The notes under the pieces: generated by a model
The model's input: the letters and a program-made list of their open reading frames with translations, nothing else
What the model was told of the DNA's origin: nothing
Database searches by the model: none
Part shown: one piece after another, positions 7,258 to 13,616 of the stretch
Layout of the letters: every line of letters begins with the position of its first letter
Position numbering within the stretch: the stretch's first letter is position 1
Source of the DNA: JBDSTZ01 sp039927975
Lineage (GTDB): Bacteria; Pseudomonadota; Gammaproteobacteria; Burkholderiales; Burkholderiaceae_D
Direction: 5' to 3'
Assembly: GCA_039927975.1 (NCBI GenBank)
Contig: JBDSTZ010000526.1
Span: 1 to 14,319, forward strand
DNA: 14,319 nucleotides
Translations under genes and position numbers: made by a program

Positions 7258-7266
7258 ATTATAACA
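7258..7266 (-). promoter_or_regulatory. Extended -10 promoter of the YjbE/GfcA-like gene
   Basis: On the minus strand TGTTATAAT contains a perfect TATAAT (7258-7263) preceded by the TG-N extended -10 element. No good -35 hexamer is seen, as expected for extended -10 promoters. Transcription would start near 7251, giving a leader of about 50 bases that includes the AAGGAAG ribosome binding site. Confidence 0.6.
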
Positions 7267-7356
7267 ATGAAATCTTTTTCCTGTGGCTTTTGCGTTAATA
7301 ACGTGCGCGCCTTGTCAGCGCTGTCCAACAGTTGAATTGGCGGTGGGAATTAAGCG

Positions 7357-7376
7357 GTGATATCGAGCATTATCAC
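7357..7376. promoter_or_regulatory. Operator-like inverted repeat upstream of the DUF3072 gene
   Basis: GTGATA (7357-7362) and TATCAC (7371-7376) are perfect inverted arms with an 8-base spacer, centred about 72 bases upstream of ATG 7439. The size and symmetry suit a dimeric regulator, but I cannot assign a family and no clear promoter hexamers were found beside it. Confidence 0.3.
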
Positions 7377-7438
7377 TCGCGGAACCAAGTGAAGCGAAAG
7401 CAGTCTTTCCTTGTTTGAAACCAATCAAGGAGAGAGCG

Positions 7439-7687
7439 ATGAGTCAGCAAAAGCAATCGGCGCCGCGCGAGGCCGAAGGCAATATGGTCAAGGACCCGCA
7501 GGACTGGACCACCGGCGATGAACCGATGACCGGCGCCCAGAAATCCTACCTCACCACCTTGTCGGAAGAGGCGAAGGAACCGATGGACGAGAGCCTGACC
7601 AAGGCCCAGGCCTCGGAACGGATCGAACAATTGCAGAAGAAGACCGGGCGCGGCCTGCATCAGGGCAAGGCGCCGCCCGGCGACTGA
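7439..7687 (+). CDS. DUF3072 domain protein
   Basis: An 82-aa hydrophilic protein. ATG 7439 was chosen because AAGGAG (7427-7432) lies 6 bases upstream; a TTG at 7415 would put the ribosome binding site inside the gene. The core runs from DPQDWTTGDEPMTGAQ (19-34) through SYLTTLSEEA (36-45) and LTKAQASERIEQLQ (53-66) to TGRG (69-72). This pattern is known from the DUF3072 family. Such proteins are small, soluble and of unknown biochemical role. The protein has no Cys, no signal peptide and no membrane segment. The preceding 240 bases hold the inverted repeat described separately. No terminator is visible before the next gene 186 bases on. Confidence 0.8.
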   Translation: MSQQKQSAPREAEGNMVKDPQDWTTGDEPMTGAQKSYLTTLSEEAKEPMDESLTKAQASERIEQLQKKTGRGLHQGKAPPGD

Positions 7688-7873
7688 CGCCAATTGACGC
7701 TGCCTGCACTCGCGCGATACGGCCGAACCCGCGCGGCGCCGCCGTCTTTGCGCGGCGAAAAAAAATCTCGGGACAGTGTCGATTATCCTCTAAGCTGTTC
7801 GTCGTGGCAGCAGGAGGCGTCCGGTAACAGGCCGGTCGCAGCTGATTTTTTCTTAACCGACCAGGAGAACACC

Positions 7874-8338
7874 ATGAGCGAACCGCAAGTCAATCCCGTC
7901 CCGATGGGCATGCACACGATCACCCCGCATTTGAATTGCAAGGGCGCGGCCGAAGCCATCGATTTCTACAAGAAAGCCTTCGGCGCCACCGAATTCGGGC
8001 GCGTCGCCGGCAACGACGGCCGGCTGCTCAACGCCATGCTCAAGATCGGCGATTCGCCGCTGATGCTGGTCGACGAATTCCCGGAGTGGGGCGGCACCAG
8101 TCCGGCCACCCTGGGCGGCAGCCCCGTCACCATCCACTTGCAAGTGGAAGATTGCGACGCCTGGTTCGCCCGCGCGGTCGAGGCCGGCGCCGAGGTCAAG
8201 CTGCCGATGGCCGACATGTTCTGGGGCGACCGCTACGGCATGGTGATCGACCCGTTCGGCCACTATTGGTCGATCGCCACCCACATCGTCGACAAGACGC
8301 CCGAGCAGATCGCCGCTGCGGCCAAGGCAGCCTGCTGA
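7874..8338 (+). CDS. VOC-superfamily (glyoxalase/bleomycin-resistance, PhnB-like) protein
   Basis: A 154-aa cytoplasmic protein with start ATG 7874 and AGGAGA (7863-7868) 5 bases upstream; the open frame before it has no comparable site. TITPHLNCKGAAEAIDFYKKAFGA (15-38) is the typical first beta-alpha unit of PhnB-like VOC proteins. LKIGDSPLMLVDEFPEWGG (56-74) follows, and the second half carries VTIHLQVEDCDAWFARAVEAGA (85-106) and DRYGMVIDPFGHYWSIATH (119-137). VOC members bind a metal in a cupped beta sheet and act on diverse small molecules or bind drugs. PhnB-like members in this size class have no settled substrate, and none can be named here. A spacer of about 140 bases and an 8-bp hairpin separate it from the next gene. 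Confidence 0.85.
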   Translation: MSEPQVNPVPMGMHTITPHLNCKGAAEAIDFYKKAFGATEFGRVAGNDGRLLNAMLKIGDSPLMLVDEFPEWGGTSPATLGGSPVTIHLQVEDCDAWFARAVEAGAEVKLPMADMFWGDRYGMVIDPFGHYWSIATHIVDKTPEQIAAAAKAAC

Positions 8339-8345
8339 AATCCTG

Positions 8346-8366
8346 AGCGCGCGCCGCCGCGCGCTT
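8346..8366 (+). terminator. GC hairpin after the VOC gene, weak terminator candidate
   Basis: AGCGCGCG (8346-8353) pairs with CGCGCGCT (8358-8365) around a CCGC loop, 7 bases after the VOC stop. Only two T residues follow, so termination strength is doubtful. Confidence 0.35.
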
Positions 8367-8398
8367 GGCCGCCGGGCCCGGCGCGGCGTTAGCGGCGT

Positions 8399-8404
8399 TA
8401 CAAT
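8399..8404 (+). promoter_or_regulatory. Possible -10 box of the YciI-like gene
   Basis: TACAAT (five of six consensus bases) lies 77 bases upstream of ATG 8482 in otherwise very GC-rich sequence. No -35 hexamer is recognisable at the usual distance. Confidence 0.3.
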
Positions 8405-8481
8405 GAGCTCCCGCGGCGGGCCCATGCATGCCCGGGCGCGCAACGGGCGCGCCAGCGCCGCCGCGCCTTCAGGAGATGCCC

Positions 8482-9216
8482 ATGCAGTTCATGATCATGC
8501 GAAAGTCCGACCTCGACAGCGAGGCCGGCGGCGGCCGCGCCGCCCAGCGCGAGAGTGCCTGGCGGCGCTACCGCGACGAACTGGCCGAGGCCGGCGTGCT
8601 GCGCGGCGAAGCGGCCCTGACGCCGAGCGCGGCCGGCCTGCGCCTGCACCTGGGACCGGGCGGCGAGCGGATCGAAGCCGGCCCGTTTGCCGCGCTGCCC
8701 GAACTGGTCGACCGTTTTTCCATCATCGAAGTCGACTCGCGCGCCGAGGCGATGGCGTGGGCCGCGCGCTGGCCGGCCGAGGACGCCGAGGCCGAACTCG
8801 AAGTGCGCGAAACCGGCTGTCCGGGCGGTTGCCTGGCCGTCACGCCGGGCGCCGTGGCGCCGGCCAAGCAGCGTTTCGCCATCCTGCTGCGCTCGGACGC
8901 GGAGCACGAGACCGGCATCCCGCCGGCCCAGCACAAGCTCGACACGCTCGACCGCAGCAACGCCGAGGCCAGCGCGGCCGGCATCCTGCTGGCCGCCGAC
9001 GGCTTGCAGCCGAGCGCGCGCGGCGCCCGCGTCAGCCTCAAGGGGGGGCGCCCGAGCACCGTCGACGGCCCGTTCACCGAAGTGAAGGAATTGATCGCCG
9101 GTTACTGGCTCATCCAGGCAGCCTCGCTCGACGAGGCGATCGCTTGGGCGCGCCGCAATCCCTACCCGACCGGCCCCGACGTGCTGGTTGAAATCCGTCC
9201 GCTGAGCGTCGCCTGA
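8482..9216 (+). CDS. Tandem YciI/DGPF-domain protein
   Basis: A 244-aa protein made of two copies of the ~110-residue DGPF (YCII-related) fold. Start ATG 8482 has AGGAGA (8471-8476) 5 bases upstream. Copy 1 (about 1-100) opens MQFMIMRKSD and reaches an altered AGPF motif (66-69), followed by DRFSIIEVDSRAEAMAWAARWP. Copy 2 (about 130-242) opens RFAILLRSDAEHETG and has the canonical DGPF (195-198), then KELIAGYWLIQAASLDEAIAWARRNP. The Asp of DGPF lies in the proposed active or binding site of YciI-like proteins, so copy 1 may be structural only. Single-domain relatives usually form dimers, and a fused pair would mimic this. In many genomes such genes neighbour ECF sigma factors; here one is encoded 4.4 kb away and probably unrelated. 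Biochemical role unknown. Confidence 0.82.
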   Translation: MQFMIMRKSDLDSEAGGGRAAQRESAWRRYRDELAEAGVLRGEAALTPSAAGLRLHLGPGGERIEAGPFAALPELVDRFSIIEVDSRAEAMAWAARWPAEDAEAELEVRETGCPGGCLAVTPGAVAPAKQRFAILLRSDAEHETGIPPAQHKLDTLDRSNAEASAAGILLAADGLQPSARGARVSLKGGRPSTVDGPFTEVKELIAGYWLIQAASLDEAIAWARRNPYPTGPDVLVEIRPLSVA

Positions 9217-9257
9217 GGCCGGCCCCGCCGCGCGCCGCCGCCTGCGCGCGGCGCGTG

Positions 9258-9263
9258 TACAAT
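9258..9263 (+). promoter_or_regulatory. Possible -10 box directly before the cupredoxin-like gene
   Basis: TACAAT, preceded by TG, ends 11 bases before ATG 9275. If it is used, transcription would start within a few bases of the start codon, giving a leaderless or near-leaderless mRNA. This agrees with the lack of a Shine-Dalgarno there. Confidence 0.35.
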
Positions 9264-9274
9264 CGCCAGCCGTG

Positions 9275-9808
9275 ATGAACCCGACTTTGATACCGAGCCT
9301 GCGCCGCCATCGCGTCGCCGCCGCCTTGTGCGCCGGCGCGCTGATCGTGCTGGCCTGGGCCGCGCTGGCGCCGCTGCGCTATCCGAACCGCGAGCTGCTG
9401 TTCCAGATCCCCGCCGGCGCGGCCGAGCGGCGCGCGGCCGGCCAGGCCGAGCCGATGCTGCCGCGCGCGCTGCGCCTGACGCTCGGCGTGCGCGACGTGC
9501 TGCTGCTGCGCAACGGCGACAGCCACGCCCACAGTTTCGGCGTGCTGCGGCTGCTGCCGGGGCAGCAGTTCCGCTTGCCGTTCGAGGCGGCCGGCGAGCT
9601 GACGTTCGCCTGCAGCGCGCAGCCGGGCGGGGTGACGGCGGTGACGGTGGTCGACCTGCCCGACCCCGGCCTCGAACGCCTGGCCTGGCGCCTGCACGCC
9701 CTGCAACAGGCGCTGCGCTACTTCGCTTTCGAGCGGCCGCCCGGCGCACAGCCGCCGCCGACATCAGCACCGTCATCGGCGCCGATTGTGCGCGCGCGTG
9801 CCGCCTAA
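9275..9808 (+). CDS. Membrane-anchored periplasmic protein with a cupredoxin-like domain
   Basis: A 177-aa protein; ATG 9275 was preferred over the adjacent GTG 9272. An N-terminal basic stretch (LRRHR) and one hydrophobic helix (about 14-34) form a signal anchor. Residues about 65-128 resemble a small cupredoxin sandwich: LRLTLGVRDVLLLRN, then HAHSFG (His84, His86), LPGQQFRLPFEAAGELTFAC (Cys113) and SAQPGG before a final beta strand. Type 1 copper sites use His, Cys, His and Met. Here a His and the Cys are placed plausibly, but the second His and the Met after the Cys are not evident, so copper binding is uncertain. The C-terminus is a Pro/Ser/Ala-rich tail. The gene ends 17 bases before the Lon-domain gene and is probably cotranscribed with it. 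Confidence 0.55.
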   Translation: MNPTLIPSLRRHRVAAALCAGALIVLAWAALAPLRYPNRELLFQIPAGAAERRAAGQAEPMLPRALRLTLGVRDVLLLRNGDSHAHSFGVLRLLPGQQFRLPFEAAGELTFACSAQPGGVTAVTVVDLPDPGLERLAWRLHALQQALRYFAFERPPGAQPPPTSAPSSAPIVRARAA

Positions 9809-9825
9809 GCTGTCATCATGCGGCC

Positions 9826-10443
9826 ATGTCCGCGATCTCCCTGCCCCTATTTCCGCTTAGCACGGTGCTGTTTCCCGACGGCGCCTTGCCCCTGCAAATC
9901 TTCGAGGTGCGCTATCTCGACCTGATCGGCAAGTGCATCGCCGAGGCGAGCCCGTTCGGCGTCGTGATGCTGACCCAGGGCAGTGAAGTGCGCACACCGC
10001 TGGGCAAGGAACTGTTCGCCGCCGCCGGCACCCTCGCCAGCGTGCAGGAAACCACCGCCGCCGCGCCGGGCCTGTTGCAAGTGGTGTGCCGGGGCGCCTC
10101 GCGCTTTCGGGTGCTGTCGAGCGAACTGCTGGTCACCGGCCTGTGGATGTGTCAGGCCGAACTGGTGCCTGACGACCTGGCGGTGCGCATCCCGTCCGAA
10201 CTGCAAGGCGCCGCCGATGCGCTCGACCGGGTGTTGGCCTCCTTGCGCGACGTGCCGCCGCAACGCTGGCCGGTGCTGCCGCCGTTCCGGCTCGACGATT
10301 GCGGCTGGGTGGCGAACCGCTGGTGCGATCTGCTGCCGCTGCCGGTCACGCTCAAGCACAGCATGCTCATGCTCGACAATCCCCTGATCCGGCTCGAACT
10401 GATGCACGACCTGCTCGACGACCACGGCTTGCTTACTTCCTGA
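9826..10443 (+). CDS. Stand-alone Lon N-terminal (substrate-binding) domain protein
   Basis: A 205-aa protein opening LPLFPLSTVLFPDGALPLQIFEVRYLDL, the hallmark of the Lon protease N-terminal (PUA-like) domain. FGVVMLTQGSEV, a GRASRF-like segment (CRGASRFRV) and a helical C-terminal half ending near LLDDHGLLTS follow. There is no AAA+ ATPase and no Ser-Lys protease domain, so it is not a protease; such proteins (YcaJ-unrelated, often just called LON substrate-binding domain proteins) are common in proteobacteria and of unknown role. ATG 9826 is the only good start; no Shine-Dalgarno precedes it. It follows the cupredoxin-like gene by 17 bases and is closed by a long hairpin. Confidence 0.85.
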   Translation: MSAISLPLFPLSTVLFPDGALPLQIFEVRYLDLIGKCIAEASPFGVVMLTQGSEVRTPLGKELFAAAGTLASVQETTAAAPGLLQVVCRGASRFRVLSSELLVTGLWMCQAELVPDDLAVRIPSELQGAADALDRVLASLRDVPPQRWPVLPPFRLDDCGWVANRWCDLLPLPVTLKHSMLMLDNPLIRLELMHDLLDDHGLLTS

Positions 10444-10457
10444 CGGCGCGCTGCCCA

Positions 10458-10502
10458 AACAGCACGGCAGGCGCCGCCCGAAGCGCCGCCCGCCGTCTTG
10501 TT
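10458..10502. terminator. Long bidirectional terminator hairpin between convergent genes
   Basis: The 33 bases at 10464-10496 fold into an imperfect stem: ACGGC pairs with GCCGT, then GCGCC-type pairs, around a CCGAA loop. AACA (10458-10461) and TGTT (10499-10502) extend the stem outside a 2x2 mismatch, giving A and T runs on both sides. It lies between the stop of the Lon-domain gene (10443) and the stop of the leftward repeat-protein gene (10525). Confidence 0.6.
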
Positions 10503-10524
10503 CAACTACCTTGATTGATCGCGC

Positions 10525-11853
10525 TTATTTGCCGATCGAACCGCTGGCCAAACCGCTGGCCGAACCCTTGCCTGATCCGCTTGCCGAGCCGCTTGCCGTA
10601 CCGCCGGCCGATCCGCTGGACGACCCTTGGGCCGAACCGCCCGCGCTGCCCGACACGCCCTGCTGCGAAGCGGTCGACTTGGCCGTATGCGCGGCATGCT
10701 TGGCGGCCGTCGCCGTGCCGTGCGCAGTGGTGCGAGCGTTCGACGCGCTGGACTTGGCGAACTTGCCGGTGGCGGCGGCCTGGCTGCGGGCGCCGTCACG
10801 GGCTGGCTGAGTGACGCCGCGCAGCGACTGGGCCGAGCTGCCCAGAGCTTGACGCGCGCTGCCGCTCCGTTCGGCGTTGACGCTGCCCGACGCGCTGCCA
10901 TTGCCGTTCGCGCTGGCCGAATGGTCGCTGGCGCCATTTGCCGTTACCCCGCCGAGCAGGCCGCCGTTGCCGCTGGCCTGGCCGCTGGCGTTACCCGGCG
11001 TGGCTGGCGTGGTGCTCGATTTGCCGGCCGTCAGACTCACAACCAGACCGCTGTTGCCGCTTGCCTGGCCGCTGGCGTTACCCGGTGTTGCAGGTGTAGT
11101 GCCCGATTTGCCGGCCGTCAGACCGCCGACCAAACCGCCGTTGCCGCTGCCACTGGCCTGGCCGCTGGTGTTGCCCGGCGTGGCTGGGGTGGTGCCCGAT
11201 TTGCCTGCCGTCAGCCCTCCGACCAACCCGCCATTGCCACTGCCGCTGGCCTGGCCGCTGGCGTTACCCGGCGTGGCTGGGGTGGTGCCGGATTTGCCTG
11301 CCGTCTGCCCACCAACCAGACCGCCATTGCTGTCGCCCTGACCCGAGGCGCTGCCGTTCAAGCCCGGCACGGCGGCCGATCTGCTCGCGCTCAGATCGCC
11401 GCCCAGCGCGCCGCTGCCATGCGCGCTGGCGCCCGACTGGTTGCCGTTCAGCGCACCCGTCACGCCCCCGGTCAGGCCGCCATTGCCGCCGACTGTCTGG
11501 TTGAGCGATTTGCCGGATGCCGTGTTGCCGCTGATGGCGCCGCTCAGGCTGCCATTGCCTTCGCCGCTGCCACTGGCCGCGACCGGTTTGCGGACGCGCT
11601 CGAGATCGGCGTTCCGGCTCACTTCGCGGGCGTCGTCGTCGAGCCGGCCGCCACGGGTGATGCCGCCCAGTTGCCCGCCGATGTCGCCACGGCCGGCGCC
11701 CATGCCGCTCATGCCGCCACCGAGTCCACCACCGAGCCCTCCGCCGAGGCCGCCAATCGGGCCACCGCGGCCGAGCAACTGGGCCTGGGCCGAAACGGTC
11801 ATGCCGAGCGAAATGACGAGAGCGATCTGTTGGACGATATACTTGGTTTTCAT
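10525..11853 (-). CDS. Secreted Gly/Ser-rich repeat protein of unknown function
   Basis: A 442-aa protein with a signal peptide (cleavage predicted after SAQA, residue 24) and no Cys. A (GGGL)n-type glycine run covers about 34-52. A short charged stretch follows (RLDDDAREVSRNADLERVRKP, 70-90). Four long repeats plus a partial fifth (170-306) come next, each with GGLVGGLTAGKSGTTPATPGN or a variant. A basic Ala/His/Lys-rich part (about 363-398) and a Ser/Gly tail complete it. AAAGGAG sits 7 bases before ATG 11853. I recognise no domain; composition suggests an unstructured extracellular or matrix-type protein. It lies 180 bases downstream of, and in the same direction as, the S8 protease gene, and could be its substrate or partner (inference). 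The coding strand is confirmed by signal peptide and ribosome binding site; a 452-codon frame on the other strand has neither. Confidence 0.75.
   Translation of the reverse strand: MKTKYIVQQIALVISLGMTVSAQAQLLGRGGPIGGLGGGLGGGLGGGMSGMGAGRGDIGGQLGGITRGGRLDDDAREVSRNADLERVRKPVAASGSGEGNGSLSGAISGNTASGKSLNQTVGGNGGLTGGVTGALNGNQSGASAHGSGALGGDLSASRSAAVPGLNGSASGQGDSNGGLVGGQTAGKSGTTPATPGNASGQASGSGNGGLVGGLTAGKSGTTPATPGNTSGQASGSGNGGLVGGLTAGKSGTTPATPGNASGQASGNSGLVVSLTAGKSSTTPATPGNASGQASGNGGLLGGVTANGASDHSASANGNGSASGSVNAERSGSARQALGSSAQSLRGVTQPARDGARSQAAATGKFAKSSASNARTTAHGTATAAKHAAHTAKSTASQQGVSGSAGGSAQGSSSGSAGGTASGSASGSGKGSASGLASGSIGK
10936..11346 (-). repeat. In-frame tandem repeat (87-93 bp units) in the Gly/Ser-rich protein gene
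   Basis: Units encode residues 170-198 (29 aa), 199-229 (31 aa), 230-260 (31 aa), 261-289 (29 aa) and a partial unit 290-306. Units 2 and 3 are almost identical. Units 1 and 4 are two codons shorter at the SGQAS(GS) junction. Unit 4 carries changes (VVSL for VGGL). The length differences are whole codons. Confidence 0.9.
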
Positions 11854-11937
11854 GCTGGTTCTCCTTTGATTGGCGCGGCCTGTCCGCTACCGTTACAAAG
11901 GAAAACGAGCGGGCTCGTCGGTTTAATCCCCGCCATC

Positions 11938-11961
11938 GAAAAAAAATTAAAAATATTTTTT
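11938..11961. other. AT-only island upstream of the repeat-protein gene
   Basis: After its first base, the stretch GAAAAAAAATTAAAAATATT followed by TTTT consists only of A and T, in a GC-rich surrounding. It lies about 85-110 bases upstream of ATG 11853 and 70 bases after the S8 protease stop. It could be an UP element, part of a promoter, or a U-tract of a protease terminator; the minus strand offers TTTTTAATTTTTTTT. No clear hexamer pair was found. Confidence 0.35.
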
Positions 11962-12033
11962 GGCGCGCTGCGGGGCAGATGTTGAACTATGCGCCGGCGC
12001 CGCTGTCTGATCAATAAGTAGCGCGCCGGGCGC

Positions 12034-13524
12034 CTAGCGCATGCTCGATGGCTCGATGCGGTATTTCTGGCCGACGATGCCCAGTCCGGTCTGCTCGGCG
12101 GCGGCGCCGCTGGCCTGGCTGGCCAGCGCGGCGAGCGCGCGCCGTGCCGCTTCCCGGTCCGGCGCGTCAAGCTGGCCGGCCAGCAGCGCGGCGACGATCG
12201 GCGCGGCAAACGAGGTGCCGCGCACCTGGCGGTAGGGCGGGGCGCCCGGCGCCGCGCTCACCATATTGTTGCCGGGCGCGGCAAACATCACCTGCGGACC
12301 GCGCGCCGCTTCGGCCAGCGTGCGCCCCTGGCGGTCCACCGCGCTCACCCCCACCACGCCCGGATAACTGGCCGGGAACAGCGGCGGCGCGGCGGGGCCG
12401 TCGTTGCCGACCGCCGCCACCAGCAGGTAGCCGCGCTGGACCATGGCCGCGACCACCCGTCCGAGCGTGACGTTGGACGGTCCGACCAGGCTCAGGTTGA
12501 TCACCGCCACCTGCTGGCGCGCCATCCAGCCGAGCGCGCCGGCGATCCGTTCGGCCGACCCGCCGGTGGGGCTGTCGCAATAGATATCGGCGGCGTACAG
12601 CAGCGCGTCGGGCGCGACACCGCGAAAATGTTCGGCGCGGCCCACCATCAGCGCCGCCACCGCCGTGCCGTGTTCGCTCGGATGGGGCTGGTCGTCGCAG
12701 CCCCAGCGCCGGATGCCTGCATCGTCGAACACTTCGTGCGCGGCGTCGACGCCGCTGTCGACCAGGCCGACGGCGTGCTGGCCCCGTTTGCGCGGGGCTG
12801 CCGGCGGCGCGCCGACTGCCGCCGCGCCGGCAACCGTCGCCACGGTGGCTGCGCCGCTCATTGTCGAGACGCTCGCTGCGCCGCCCACTGTAGAAACGCT
12901 CGCCGCGCCGCCCATAGTCGAAACGCCAGTTGCGCCAACCACAGTCGAGACGCCAGCGGCCCCACCCACAGTCGAAACAATTGCCGCGCCGCCCACCATC
13001 GCCGACCTTACCGTGCCGCCACTGCCCGTATAAATATGGTTGAAATCATAACTGCCCTCGGGGTCACCCGCGCGCAGCAGCGCCAGGGCCTCTGCGCTAC
13101 CCATGCCCTCGGGCACTTGCAGCACCACCATCACCTCGTCGAGGCCGTCGAGCACGCGCCGGCGCAGCACCGGCATGCCGGCCGCCGCCGCCTTGTCCAG
13201 CGCGGCCGGGGTGGGCGAAAACGCCAGCAGCTCGCGCCGCACGATCGGCTCGCCGCGCGGATCGGTTTCCAGCTCGGCGCGGTGGGCGCGCAGCAGCCCG
13301 GTGACCTGGTTCAGGCGCAGTGGCGCCAGCTCGGGCAGCTCGACGCGCGCCAGCAGGCGGTCGGCGCGCTGGCCGAGCCGTTCGGTCGGCAACGGACCGA
13401 TCTGCGGCACGTTTAGCGAGGGCAATCGGAGCTGCGCGTGGGCGTCCCCAACGCTAAGCGCGACAGTAAGCGCTAACACCGGAAGGCGCAGGCGGGTCAG
13501 GAAAGGTGTGCAGGCGAGTGGCAT
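12034..13524 (-). CDS. Secreted subtilisin-like S8 serine peptidase with internal nonapeptide repeats
   Basis: A 496-aa protein with signal peptide (cleavage after AHA, residue 30). A pro-domain-like region (about 31-170) ends YDFNHIYTGSG, a motif seen before the catalytic domain in related S8 proteins. Seven nonapeptide repeats (177-239) and a basic RKRG follow, then the catalytic domain. Its triad is Asp256 (VDSGVD), His285 (EHGTAVA) and Ser438 (GTSFAAP); the oxyanion Asn374 lies in AVGNDGPAAPP. Cys276 and Cys316 could pair. All catalytic residues are intact, so an active protease is expected in the periplasm or outside. No C-terminal transporter barrel or sorting domain is present. No Shine-Dalgarno precedes ATG 13524, and a -10-like box lies so close that the mRNA may be leaderless. 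It diverges from an ECF sigma/anti-sigma pair, an arrangement that suggests control by, or signalling to, that pair. Confidence 0.9.
   Translation of the reverse strand: MPLACTPFLTRLRLPVLALTVALSVGDAHAQLRLPSLNVPQIGPLPTERLGQRADRLLARVELPELAPLRLNQVTGLLRAHRAELETDPRGEPIVRRELLAFSPTPAALDKAAAAGMPVLRRRVLDGLDEVMVVLQVPEGMGSAEALALLRAGDPEGSYDFNHIYTGSGGTVRSAMVGGAAIVSTVGGAAGVSTVVGATGVSTMGGAASVSTVGGAASVSTMSGAATVATVAGAAAVGAPPAAPRKRGQHAVGLVDSGVDAAHEVFDDAGIRRWGCDDQPHPSEHGTAVAALMVGRAEHFRGVAPDALLYAADIYCDSPTGGSAERIAGALGWMARQQVAVINLSLVGPSNVTLGRVVAAMVQRGYLLVAAVGNDGPAAPPLFPASYPGVVGVSAVDRQGRTLAEAARGPQVMFAAPGNNMVSAAPGAPPYRQVRGTSFAAPIVAALLAGQLDAPDREAARRALAALASQASGAAAEQTGLGIVGQKYRIEPSSMR
12808..12996 (-). repeat. Seven 27-bp tandem repeats encoding nonapeptides in the S8 protease
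   Basis: Exactly 189 bases, seven in-frame units. The units read VGGAAIVST, VGGAAGVST, VVGATGVST, MGGAASVST, VGGAASVST, MSGAATVAT and VAGAAAVGA. They lie between the pro-domain and the catalytic domain. Units drift progressively from the consensus at the 3' end. Confidence 0.92.
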
Positions 13525-13533
13525 GGTCGGATG

Positions 13534-13561
13534 ATAATATAGTGATTCGGAACTTCACCAA
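13534..13561 (-). promoter_or_regulatory. Candidate promoter of the S8 protease gene
   Basis: Minus-strand TATTAT (13534-13539) with TTGGTG (13556-13561) 16 bases upstream. The predicted start falls only a few bases before ATG 13524, so the leader would be nearly absent. The -35 matches consensus at only three positions. Confidence 0.35.
13549..13555 (+). promoter_or_regulatory. GGAACTT, possible ECF-type -35 element
   Basis: GGAACTT equals the -35 core of sigma-E-type promoters and lies 62 bases upstream of the sigma-factor ATG at 13617. ECF sigma factors often control their own gene through such elements. A matching -10 at 16-17 bases is not obvious, so the call rests on the -35 alone. It lies close to the leftward protease promoter candidate and overlaps its spacer. 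Confidence 0.3.
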
Positions 13562-13616
13562 TAAAACGAACGGGGCAGGGAATAAAATCCATCGCCCCGA
13601 CGTTTACCTGCTATCG

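Noticed and set aside
10627..11985. Open frame of 452 codons on the plus strand opposite the Gly/Ser-rich repeat protein
   Set aside because: The minus-strand gene has a signal peptide and AAAGGAG site; the plus frame has neither and only reflects the repeats.
12808..12996. Regular 27-bp repeats considered as a CRISPR array
   Set aside because: Units are contiguous without spacers, lie in frame inside the protease gene and encode a nonapeptide repeat.
13506..13616. Upstream in-frame GTG start for the sigma factor
   Set aside because: It would lie inside the divergent protease gene and add 37 residues with no resemblance to sigma region 2.
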